Shown here piece after piece: positions 9,605 to 19,600 of a DNA stretch of 20,304 bases. The DNA is from Ectocarpus siliculosus (Eukaryota; Sar; Phaeophyceae; Ectocarpales; Ectocarpaceae). The position numbers and the translations under genes are program-made. Each line of letters begins with the position of its first letter. The stretch's first letter is position 1. Location: the NCBI GenBank assembly GCA_000310025.1, contig FN649733.1:4017972-4038275 (forward strand), in the 5' to 3' direction. The notes under the pieces were generated by a model. The model worked only from the letters and a program-made list of their open reading frames with translations, ran no database searches and had not been told where the DNA came from.

Positions 9605-9687
9605 ACCCTGTGCGAGCTCACTGTCTGCCCTGTGCCAGCTCACGCACCCGTAGTGAAAATTGTCCCCCTCTTTGCAACAAACAATAA
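9589..9687 (+). CDS. possible alternative last exon of the Cys-rich microprotein
   Basis: After CTTTTACAAATCGCACAG the sequence reads GCDLTDPVRAHCLPCASSRT, then RSENCPPLCNKQ and TAA. It is in phase 0, so it can be joined to the same 8817-8849 first exon to give 43 residues. It begins Gly-Cys-acidic like the exon at 9171 and carries five cysteines, including CLPC and CPPLC. Duplication of the acceptor with its first codons is visible; the use of either exon is inference. Confidence 0.2.
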   Translation, partial: GCDLTDPVRAHCLPCASSRTRSENCPPLCNKQ

Positions 9688-10819
9688 CAACACATACTCA
9701 CAACCATGTTAACAACCTCGAAAATCGCTCGCTGTCCACCGCCGGCAAGTTTCGTCTTGAATTCCTTCGTTCCTATGCATACTTGTGCGCATGGATCCCG
9801 CCGGCCCCATCAGCATCAGCATCAGCATCGCGTGAACCACCGCTTCTTGCCGGTCGTTGATCCGAACCCTAACGACTTCCTGCTGCTTGCGTGTACCCCG
9901 TTACCATTACCCACTCTTGTAGCCGGATGTTAACGTGGGCTTCTCTCTCTCTCTCTCTCTCCGCCTTAAGCTCCTGTGCCAAGGCGTGCCGTTTCCTGTC
10001 CTGCTACACCAGTGGGCAAGATTAGGGGGGGGGGGGGCATACACAGGCTGACAGGCGAACATTGAGAGCGTGAGAGAGAGGTGGAAACCACAGGATGACA
10101 CGTGTGACGACCCTTGATCCACTGACGGTAAACAACTTGCAGGCCACAAGGCTACACACACCTTTTGCGCGGAGGCCATGTCCTTGTTGCTGGTGCACGG
10201 GTGTGGTACCGGCTTCGCCGCCTGGGCCGATCTCTTCAGAACCCCTTCACGAAAAAATTCCCTGCACCCTCCACACCCAGCGACAGCTCCCGAGCTGTAG
10301 TAGCGGCTGGCCAGCCCCCCACAGGCTTTGGGCCAAAGCACGTATTGACTCCCTACCAGGCCCATGACCCCGGAAACACCGGAAGACCCCGCCAGGCAAC
10401 CTTTAACCGCAGCGCATTCCCAACGATCTCCGGCATCTCCGAACGACATGTCGGGGGACGCCTCGAGGGTAAGCATCGCTTGATGGACGACACTGTGGAA
10501 GCCACGTGCGACCTCGATGGTCAAACCGTCGCTCTCGACCAGGTGTTGGTAGCGTACACCCTTTGCACGGCCGCATCGTTCCCATCACCCCTTGTAGAAG
10601 CGGCCGTTCGATTCAACCAAGAGTTGGAGAAGCCAACGAGGAGCAGGTGCGTTTAAACTTTAAACGCCATCTTATCATATGGTATCGCTACTAGGATACT
10701 ACAACAACCGGGAAGGGTTTAGTTTAGTTTTTATTTAGCTGGTTGCGTCGCAAGCCCCCCGGGATCAGTAGGTTTTCACCTGCCAGTCTGCCTGAGTACC
10801 CCAAATTCTACATACATAC
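9688..10819. other. stretch without a supported gene
   Basis: Contains a CT run (9942-9960), a 13-base poly-G (10025-10037), a short CATCAG hexamer repeat near 9810, and long open frames on both strands between about 10100 and 10650. Donor-like GTAAGC at 10470 and GTGCGT at 10647 (plus) could belong to exons, but no chain of exons with matching phases and a start was found. Confidence 0.4.
10025..10037. repeat. poly-G run (13 bases)
   Basis: Uninterrupted G run on the plus strand. It is able to form a G-rich structure and is also liable to sequencing error. Confidence 0.9.
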
Positions 10820-10974
10820 GGTATTGTAGCTCACGATCGCGACATTGTCCTTGCGGCGAATAACACGCCGCCCCGTGAGAGCTGCATGGTCGTCGACGTT
10901 CTTGCCGTTGATGGTAGCACTGGACACTTCCCCACGACCAGCAATGTCTGGCTTGCTGATGCACACCTGGACCA
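10820..10974 (-). CDS. isolated exon-like segment, product unknown
   Basis: On the minus strand a pyrimidine tract ending CTCCTGCAAG is followed by 155 bases and then ACC|GTATGTATG, a near-ideal donor. It enters in phase 1 and leaves in phase 0. The 51 full codons read VQVCISKPDIAGRGEVSSAT, then INGKNVDDHAALTGRRVIRR, then KDNVAIVSYNT. The mix of residues is that of a folded beta-rich protein. The KPDIAGRG piece recalls the KPDI-APG segment of subtilases, but no catalytic residues are seen and neighbouring exons could not be found, so no function is given. It could be an exon of a larger minus-strand gene or a relic. Confidence 0.27.
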
Positions 10975-12155
10975 CTTGCAGGAGAGGGGCACAACGACAG
11001 TAACACACCCAGCGCCACTCAACCGCAAGTACAAGCGCTACCTAAGGGCACTGCAGTATGCCTTAACACCTTCCTTAGGGGAGAGTACACAGCCGTACGC
11101 GAACTTGAAGACAGCTTTAGCAACAGAGCGGTGTGTGAAACCGAGTGTGAAATTGAAAACAGCTTGACGTTACAGAGCGATGAGTGTGAGGTTGGATATT
11201 ATGGCGGGAAACAGAGGACCGACCACCTCCTAAACATCCAAGCCAGTCACCGGAGGCGGCGTCCCACCCTGCGGAGTCACCGCCCCTCCGTCGAAAACCT
11301 TACCCTTGCCGGAACGGATGGTCGAGGCTACAGTAGGGTTGTCCGGGGTTTCGCACCTCACACCGATAAATAAATGTCAAACACCATCTCATTCGATCTT
11401 CGTGACGACCACCCACTCTCGTGATCAACCTTCGTTGGACTCCAAACTGCTGTACCATATGCTGCATCACCCCACCACCCATGATGCGATGCGATGCGAT
11501 GCGGTGTGAATAATTTTCTTCGGTAAGGCCAAAGGAACATGTTCCTTAACACCTAGGCTATGTACCTTAACTTTGGCCCCTTGGCTATGTGTCTGAAAGA
11601 ACGACCCCCCGTCTGCGTTCTTTCCAGCGGACCATCCGATGGGCAAAGCCTCAAGCAGGCCCTCGGAGAACCCGCCGTAGCTATAGGAGTGAATGGTGAA
11701 AACTGCTCTCCGGTCTAGCATCCCCGACTCAAACCCGAACCTCTTGGCGTGCGTCTGTTGAGTGTTGAGCGCAGAAAAGAACGTGATGAGGGGCAGGATG
11801 CAGCGCAGGGTCGCCGGTTGCCACGAGCACCCGAGAAAAGAAGGGTACCCATCACAAGTTTGACATGCAGCCAGTTGCACAGCAACCCATTCGATCGACA
11901 GGGCGTTCGTGGGTATTCTAGTCCGTATCCTGATAAAAGGAACGTACATATGCACACATACATTGGCCAGGAAGGTCAGCACCCCTGATGCTTGCAACGC
12001 TGTGTCTGTACTTGGACCCATGCAGCCAAATCCTGGCGTCTCGAACGAGCTGCGGCCCGAAGCACCGCTTCGTGACGCCACCTCGCTCGTGCTCTAGAAG
12101 GTACAAGAGCAGAGGAAGCCGGGATACCAGGTCCGCGGCATTCCAGGTGGAGAAT
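10975..12155. other. stretch without a supported gene; possible 3' region of gene C
   Basis: Lies downstream (minus strand) of the gene C stop at 12156. The minus strand holds a 204-codon open frame (11467-12081) with a somewhat protein-like run, SYSYGGFSEGLLEALPIGW, near 11640. However, it overlaps another open frame and has no clean splice borders. A five-base GATGC repeat sits at about 11483-11502. A long 3' untranslated region of gene C is the simplest reading. Confidence 0.35.
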
Positions 12156-12683
12156 TCAAGGAACATATTCTTGGCGTTGTGGGAAGCGCAAAGCCCGGAA
12201 GTAGCTTCTGTTTGCGGCACCTGTTTGGCGGTAGATAGAAGGTAGGGGACGGGAGGAGCACTCAATACTCCGGAGCCCACTCCAGCTGTTGCTGCTCGAG
12301 ATTGGAAGCCATCCCAACCTTTTGTCCGATGGACAAATCTCCAACGTTATGTTCGTATCTATCCGTGTTTGAATAAAACAAGAATAAAACAAGAAGGGTG
12401 CAGCAGCGAAGGGGCAAACTCGCATGATGGGGGCATCCGCCGTTGATCTGGCGTCAACACAATAAGACTAGAATATAAACACGTAACCCACAAGACAATA
12501 GTACAAGCTTTCAATTTACCTCTGTGGCCGGAGTAGATGCACTTCTTCTCCTGGTTTCGGTCCCCCTCTCCGAGCCGGAGGATAGTGAAGGCCTCTTGCC
12601 CAAAAGAGGCGTTTCGAAACCGCTCGACATCCCGTTGAGTTGAGTCAGGCCGTAAGATCACGCGCACCAGCAAATAAATGCAC
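12156..12683 (-). CDS. Gene C: last two exons of an unrecognised gene (partial)
   Basis: Model: complement(join(12156..12220, 12520..12683)), with a phase 1 junction (CACAGAG|GTAAAT to CGCCAAACAG|GT) and a 299-base intron. The acceptor has a good pyrimidine tract. The upstream exon is entered in phase 2 after CTGAGGCAG and reads CIYLLVRVILRPDSTQRDVE, then RFRNASFGQEAFTILRLGEG, then DRNQEKKCIYSGHR. The final exon adds GAANRSYFRALRFPQRQEYV, then P and TGA. The joined tail is 75 residues, basic and free of low complexity. I do not recognise the family. Earlier exons should lie at higher coordinates; 13294-13476 has a protein-like frame ending at a donor (HQSP|GTAGGC), but its phase does not match directly. 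Confidence 0.38.
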
Positions 12684-13634
12684 CTGCCTCAGGATGATCC
12701 TGCAACACATACAGCAGCATTTCCATGGAAGTGTTTGGGTTGCGTTACAGTGGTATATGCCTAAAGACGCGTAGGCACACAATACGTAACTGTCCAAACT
12801 ACTGCCATCAACCAACCTACACGTACTGCTGTCAGCCGCGCATCACAGGTAGAATTTGAATTTGCCATGCGGACGAACTTCGCTTTTTTTTTTGGTGCAA
12901 CGGACATACGACGAATTACGATGCACATGATGCCTAACCTAAGTCACGGTCTCACGGTCGTACCGACTAGCAGCAGTGATCAAATACAGCAGTAGACTAC
13001 AATACAGAACAGTAGTACATGAGCTGCTGCTGTAGTAGGACCACGAGACTAACACATGATCGATTCATGAAACTTGCCCAATACACACATGGTGGATTTC
13101 GTAATAACGGATTGGGGCCCGAGATACGTTGGTGCAGATAAACCTAGCCGGGGAGTCGATATAATTTTCACTACTACAGTATGCATACGAGGAGAGCAGC
13201 AGTTGCTGGTACAGAGGGTATAAACTACAGCAGTATATCGAATCGTGTTCCCTATGTAGCTACAAACACCTGCTATAGACGACGAGGGCCTACCGGTGAC
13301 TGATGATTTGGATGAACCCTGATCTCTACCCTTTTTTCGTGATGGTTGATGATTTCCCACAAAGTTGTCCACGACCCCACACGACAGATAAGCTGAGATA
13401 CAGGATATGGTGTGTCGAAGGACGCTGTCTTGTGGTTGGTTGTTGACCACGCTCTCAAAAATGGACCAACCGACATGCCTTCCTAAATTTGAACTCCAGA
13501 ATGCGGCGGAACCTCCAAGTTTCACCAATCAACCACTGCTGTGCTATGCTACAAGGGAGCTACAAGCAGCCGTAGATTGACACCTATTTCGGTACCAGCC
13601 TTTTCGAGGGTTGTGGAGGGCCCTTGCGCTCGCC
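12684..13634. other. spacer upstream of gene D, possibly with earlier exons of gene C
   Basis: Rich in CAGCAGTAG/CTACTGCTG words on both strands (12824, 12985, 13023, 13225). On the minus strand, 13273-13530 has two overlapping open frames with protein-like composition, but no complete pair of splice sites with the right phase. The promoter of gene D must lie near the right end; no core element could be assigned. Confidence 0.4.
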
Positions 13635-16600
13635 ATGGGATTCATCGCTTTCCTCCTGATTTTAGCCACTGCCGTTGCTGTTCAAGTAGCGGGCGGTGAG
13701 GAGCACCTGGAGCTGCAAGAATGCTCTTCTTCCACAGCAGTAACCCAACTGCGGCCCATGGTGCATCCACCGGTGCCTGAGACATCTGTCACCCTGGTAC
13801 GAGAGCTCATGGACCCCTTCTCGCTGCAAGACTTCGCCGAGACGTTTTGGGAAAGAAAACCCATGGTCATTCGAGGAAGGTGTGTGTGGGTGAGAGTGAG
13901 AGTGAGACTGTGCTGTTGCAGTTGTTGGTGAATTTTGCGGAGGGACTGCTGTTCCCACTATCCTCATCCACTAGCATGAACCTGCTACAAGTACAAATCT
14001 TACACATGTACCAGGTACATGTACAGCAGTAGGCAGCTCGATATAGTGGCAACTTGAACAGTAGTGGAACTTCCGGTATAGTGGCATCAGAATCTCAAAA
14101 CATCTCTTGTCACAATTAATTTCAACCCGACAAAGTGGCATTTGCTACTGCAACTGCTGTGTAAAGGACGCTGCCCTCAATAGCGGTATTTTGGGAATCT
14201 CACATCGCCAATAGTCGCAATGCCAACTCGGAGCCCCACACGTCCTGCGCACTGCGCACCCACACACACGCTAGCCAATTGGTTCGGATTTCAGTAGTGC
14301 CGGCGAAAAGGAGGATGGTCGTGGTGATATGGAGGGTAGAGTCTACATCTTGCCCAAGGGAAAAGGCAAGACAAAGAAAAAACAAGGATGGAGATGGATG
14401 GAGGAAAAACTTTGAGCCAGAAGACCTGCCGCGCAACAAAACGGTGCGGGAATACCGTAGGTTGCATAAGATACCAGACCCGTACGATAAAAAACGTTTT
14501 TGGGGCTCAAAGGTAATCACATGGGTGGGTGTGGTAGTGCAAGGGGGTGTGATATCTCATGTCACCCGTCCTGATGATCAAGTGCACTCACACAGGCCCA
14601 CCTACAGGAGGCGTGACAATGGTGGGGGGGTGATAATGTCGCCCGTGTGATGAAGTGCGGTCAAATCAGGGCTCCCAGATACGATACAAGGGGTGTGACA
14701 ACAGTGGCATGTGGTAAGTAGAGGGGGGGGGATATGGATCGTCGCTATTATAGTGTGATAAACTGCGCTCAAAGGAGGAACCCACATACAGGTTGTGACG
14801 AAGGGGGTATATAATAGAGGGTATAGAGCGGAGGGTGGGCAACACCGCTGCATGGCGTCTTTTATCACATTCTCGCGCTACTACTGTACGCTTTGGAATA
14901 CCTCGAATACACAATCAATGATGCGAACACGAACGAACGTGTATTATACCGGTACAATATAACAGCTCATCATAGCGCTTGTGCCTGTATTGTATTGCTG
15001 TGTGGAAATCACCACAACGAGGATCCATGTACTGTATCCGACGTGGCATCAAGGTTTTCGGGACAGCGGGGGGGCGGAGCAGGCTGCATGACGAGGTTGC
15101 CGCCTTACTGCTGTAGCAAGATATGTGGTTGTGACAATAATGAACTTCTTTCGTGCCCTCCCCGCCCCCGCTATGCGCTTCCTCTTTTTGTCAAGATCTC
15201 CGATTCACTACATAGTCGATTAACTTCCCGGCCCCCCGTCCCCTCTCCCCGCCCTAAGATCTCCGATCCACTAGCCAATTTAACAATTTAACTTCCCCGC
15301 TCTCCGTGCTTTCCTCTTGCGAAGATCTCCGAACCACTACGACCGCCTGGTGGAGTTCGGTTTGGGTGACGTGGAAAGCGTGATCGAGAAGGGAGTCTCG
15401 CTTTCCGGGGAAGGAGAGGAGCCCATGGTCCTGGGCAGGTGAAGCGAAGAGGAGACGGACAACGGTTAAAAATCGAAAACCGCCCCTGAACGAAGATCAT
15501 ACGTACATCTTTTTACGAGGGTGGTATAATGGAGGACGCGTGCACACGATTCTGGCTGAATGCCACACCAGGGTTATGTAGACGGGATCGAGGAAATGGA
15601 TCGCCTACCCTCGTGGCGACTTGCCTGGCACCAAGCACTACTCTTTCGGTGTGTAAGACTTTGAACACGCCCAAGATTGCTGAAGAAAGGGCGACAAGTC
15701 AGTGTTTAGTCGGCATACGCCTTGCTGTGGCGGCCATCGAAGAGCATTTGGGGCAGGTCTTAGTCTTCCCCTAAGCTCGTATCAATATTAGTAACCTTTC
15801 ACCGCGACAGTCGGGCGGAGGTGTTAACATTGCTGTAAGGGATGATGGATGATGCATCGGCAGGCGGAACATGCCGCTGGCGTCGCGTGCGTTTTCCCAT
15901 CGACGTTTGTCAAGACAACACCTATGCAGATGCCAGACACCTTAAGAACACCCCCCCCTCCCCCCCGCCCTCTCTAACCAACGACCCCCTTCCCTAAAAC
16001 ACTACGGATATCGGCTACGGCGGCGGTGGCAGTGACTGGAACATCATCAAGCGGGTGTTCGTGCAAGCTGACGGTGAGTTCTGGACGGCCGGACTCCCCC
16101 CGTCGGCCTTAGCAGCGGACAAGCAGGGAACACGCTCCTCCTCTTCCTCCTCCTCCTCGTCCCCTGCAAGCGGTGCCACAGACGGTCCGGGAAGCAACGT
16201 ACCACCGGCACCAGGAAAGACGCATGCCGGGGGGGCAGACAGAGTAGTGTCTCTGGAGGAAGCTCGCAAGGCTTTTCACCGAGGAGGGTTTTCCGTGGTC
16301 ATCAACCGACTGCAGAGGAGGTGGCGCGGCGTGTTGAGGGCTTCGCGGGCGCTGGAACATGTGCTGGGGCAGCCCGTGAACGCGAACCTGTACATGACCC
16401 CACCCCAAAGCCAGGGATTCGAGGCACACTTCGACTGGATGGACGGTGCGTACGCGGGTCGGGTCGTTGGTACGTGCGTGTACTCGTTGGTTTCGTTGGT
16501 GCTGGTGTGCAGTAGGGCATGTATGCGCGCGCCGGTGGATCATGAGGGTGGGAGTAGAGATGAGGTAGCCGCCGTTCCGCCTGCTGCTGCTGCTCCGCGA

Positions 16601-19600
16601 GACAGCCTTTCGCATGGGAAGCTTTGTGGTAGGTGGAGGGGAGCGTTGCCTGTATGAAATGAGTATCGGCTTGAAACCAACGCCGCTATTGACGAAGGAG
16701 TGTTTCGTTGCCTTTCGATGACGTCACGGTCACGGCACCGTTGGCGGGACCGTTTCGGAAGTGCTGACCCCATCCCCCGAGCCCGCACGCCCACAACCCC
16801 TACCAACAAGACCGGAGTCTTCAGCCCGAAACACGGACTCCGATCGGTTGTAGTATCTCGATGTACGTACTGTACGTCCAAGCCTCTCTAATGAAGGAGA
16901 CTTGAAGGAAAGGAGGAACGAAAGAAAGAAGGAAGGGGACCTCCCCGCGACTAAATGGAAAGTGCTTGCTTCACCAACGATCAATTGTCATTGCAACTCT
17001 CTAACAACACGCTTGCCAAGCGTCGCACACAACGGGGACATGCTCCGCGCTTGATTTAGTACGTGGTTCAATGATAGCAGCATGTATTTCTCTTTTTTGA
17101 CCACTGGAGGGTATTGTAGGGAGTGACTACGATACAATGCAGCTCCCTTTTTTTGTTGAAACGACGGCCCGCCATTGATAGGGATTGTGGTTCAGCTAAC
17201 AGGGTCCAAGACTTGGATACTGTACCACGAGATGGTTACGATGCCGAGACCGGACCTGAAGTTCAAACCCAAGGCCGCTGAGCTGGGGGAGCCGATCGCC
17301 GTGCTTGACCTTTATCCCGGGGATATGATGTACATACCACGGTGAGATGGTGATGATGCACCCAGCACATGCGAGAGCGAGGATGGGGGGGGGGAGAGAG
17401 AGAGAGAAAAAGAGAGAGAGAGAGAGAGGAGAGGCGGGGAGGACGTGCGAGTTGTTTTTTAAAGCTGCTGTAGTCGTGCGAATGTACTTGCGGACCATAC
17501 CAACCTTCGTGTGCCCGTTTCCCGCGACGGGCGCTGGTTCTCTCTGCTTGTTCTTCAGGGGCTGGCCTCACGAGGCAGCGGTTAACGGCACAGCCGCGAG
17601 GCCGGGTGGAGGGAGGGGGGCGTCGCCAAGCAGCAGCACAGCTAGGGGGCCATCGCTCCACGTGACTTTCGGAGTCGAAACGGCCTTGTCGGGCACGTAC
17701 GAGTCGCTGCTGCACCACGCGCTGGAGGTCGCGGCGGTGGAGCACCCGTTGCTTTTCGGGCTCTTGCCAGGAGGAGGAGAGGAGGTGAGTGAGGATGATG
17801 AGGATGATGAGTGAGTGAGGATGATGATGAGGAGGAAGAGTGAGTGAGGATGAAGAGGGAAAAGTGAGTGAGGATGAAGAGGAAAAGTGAGAGAGGATGA
17901 GGAGGGTGGGTGGGGATGAGGGGGAGAGGTGAGTGAGGATGAGGAGGGGAACTGAGTGAAGAAGAGGAGAGGTGAGTGAGGATGAGGAGAGGACTGAGTG
18001 AGGATGAGGAGGAGAGATGGGTGGGGATGAGGAGGAGAGGACTGAGTGAGGATGAGGAGGAGAGATGGGTGGGGATGAGGGGGAGGAGGTCTGAGTGAGG
18101 ATGAGCAGGAGAGATGGGTGGGGATGAGGAGGAGGAGGAGGAGGAGAGGCGAGGATGAGGCTTGGGCCAAGGTCTGCAGGCTGGTGCGCTCTGCCCCAGC
18201 GGGAGGTCGTTCGAAATATATATAAAAACGTTCCTTGACGTGTTAACCCTATGTTAGTGTTTGGGTTTGCAGGCGTTTTTTTAGGACCCTGCTCTAGACC
18301 AGACGTTCTTTTTGAGGGCATTTAATGATATATTTTACTGAATTGTTCTGTGGAAACGTTAGTCTCTGCTGCCTCGACCTTATCAACATTCCACTACTAC
18401 AGCAGCACATGTTTGTGTTGTGTCTGGTCGCTCTTGATGTGTATGGTCTTGATTTGTTTTGATCTGGACTGGCTAGACATTGGGATGCTTCTCAGTAAAA
18501 TTGGATACCAAAGCTGCTGTCATCGGTACATACCGTAGATATAGTACCTCAAATTCTGCGGTAGAACGAGGATACACACATACATGTTTTCCACAGCATC
18601 TGCATCAGCAGCCATACATACATACGGAGGCGTTGGCGTTGTCCTGTTTTTTTCGAGCTGCGGGTGCACTGCTGTACCTCTCTCTGCACCGACATTCTCC
18701 CCGTACCTGCCTTTGTCTCCGCTTCTGCATTGTGCCGCTGCCTTTCGTCCTCTGTTCTTCCTTTCCCTTTTCCTTGCATATCTCGCTCGATCCCGATCAC
18801 CTCCTAAATTAAGAGCGACAAACGATCAGCCAACGACTCTGATGAAGACAATCAAGGCCGTATGGGGGGGGATGCCGAGATACCGTGGCTGCAGCTGCTT
18901 CACCTCTGGGTACACGACGTTGCTTCTCGCGACGCGCGCCTTCGAAAGTGAGAACGCGTTCGCGTGTTTCCTAACGTTGCCATGGGGTGTTAGGGTTTCC
19001 TGGCGATCACTTCGCTATCTGTCTCTTGGGAGAGGGCTCAGCTCGGCGCCTTCTTTTACTTTCCCAAATCTACGACATCAGCCTACAGTAGTCTGTTGGA
19101 AATGTTGTCTGTGCGGTGTGTGGAAACGACTATGTAGCGCTGGTCGAAAGATACGCGCACGCGATGCGTACGTCGCACACACCACGCATGTTATGTCTAC
19201 GTAAACAAGCACGCTTACCCCCGCTTCTCCCTACTCTTGCCCTGCTTGCGACCGCCTTACGTCCTCCATCATGCTTCGTTGTTTTCTCGCCCGCGCACAC
19301 GCACAACGCGTGCACACATCTATCCACCCATGCAGAGCTGTGCCTCTGGCGCCCCTTTTCTTTGCGTCGTCGGAGGGACGCCCAGCTCCTGCAACAGCCG
19401 CGAAAGACAACTCGGACGCCGGCAGCATCGACGACGACAACATCAACGTCGCCGGTGGTCGACGCGAAGGGGTCTGTACGGCGTCAGCCCAGCGACAAGA
19501 GCACCAGACGGTGGCACCCTCCGCCGTGCTCCAGGAGTTCAAAATATCGCTGGAGGCGTGTGCGGGGAGTGCCGCTGCCGACGATGCCCCCGGGGTGGGA

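Noticed and set aside
10184-10295. A plus-strand frame reading MSLLLVHGCGTGFAAWADLF, like the HG motif of alpha/beta hydrolases
   Set aside because: It stops after 37 codons, shows no catalytic Ser or His context, and no following exon continues the fold. It also overlaps a longer open frame on the other strand.
11467-12081. A 204-codon minus-strand open frame containing SYSYGGFSEGLLEALPIGW
   Set aside because: No clean splice borders. It overlaps a second open frame and lies just past the stop of gene C, so a 3' untranslated region is simpler. No domain was recognised.
17055-17080. A possible microexon coding for Y-V-V-Q near TACGTGGTTCAA, to fill the gap in the JmjC domain
   Set aside because: There is no acceptor in the right phase, and TGA follows the Gln codon with no donor between, so it cannot be spliced in frame.
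17568-18321. Minus-strand frames rich in Ser/Pro/His/Leu repeats across 17790-18170
   Set aside because: They are the translation of the minisatellite in reverse; repeats without stops stay open in several frames.
18549-18800. Open frames before gene D exon 6
   Set aside because: This is the C/T-rich end of intron 5, leading to the acceptor at 18813. No coding features.
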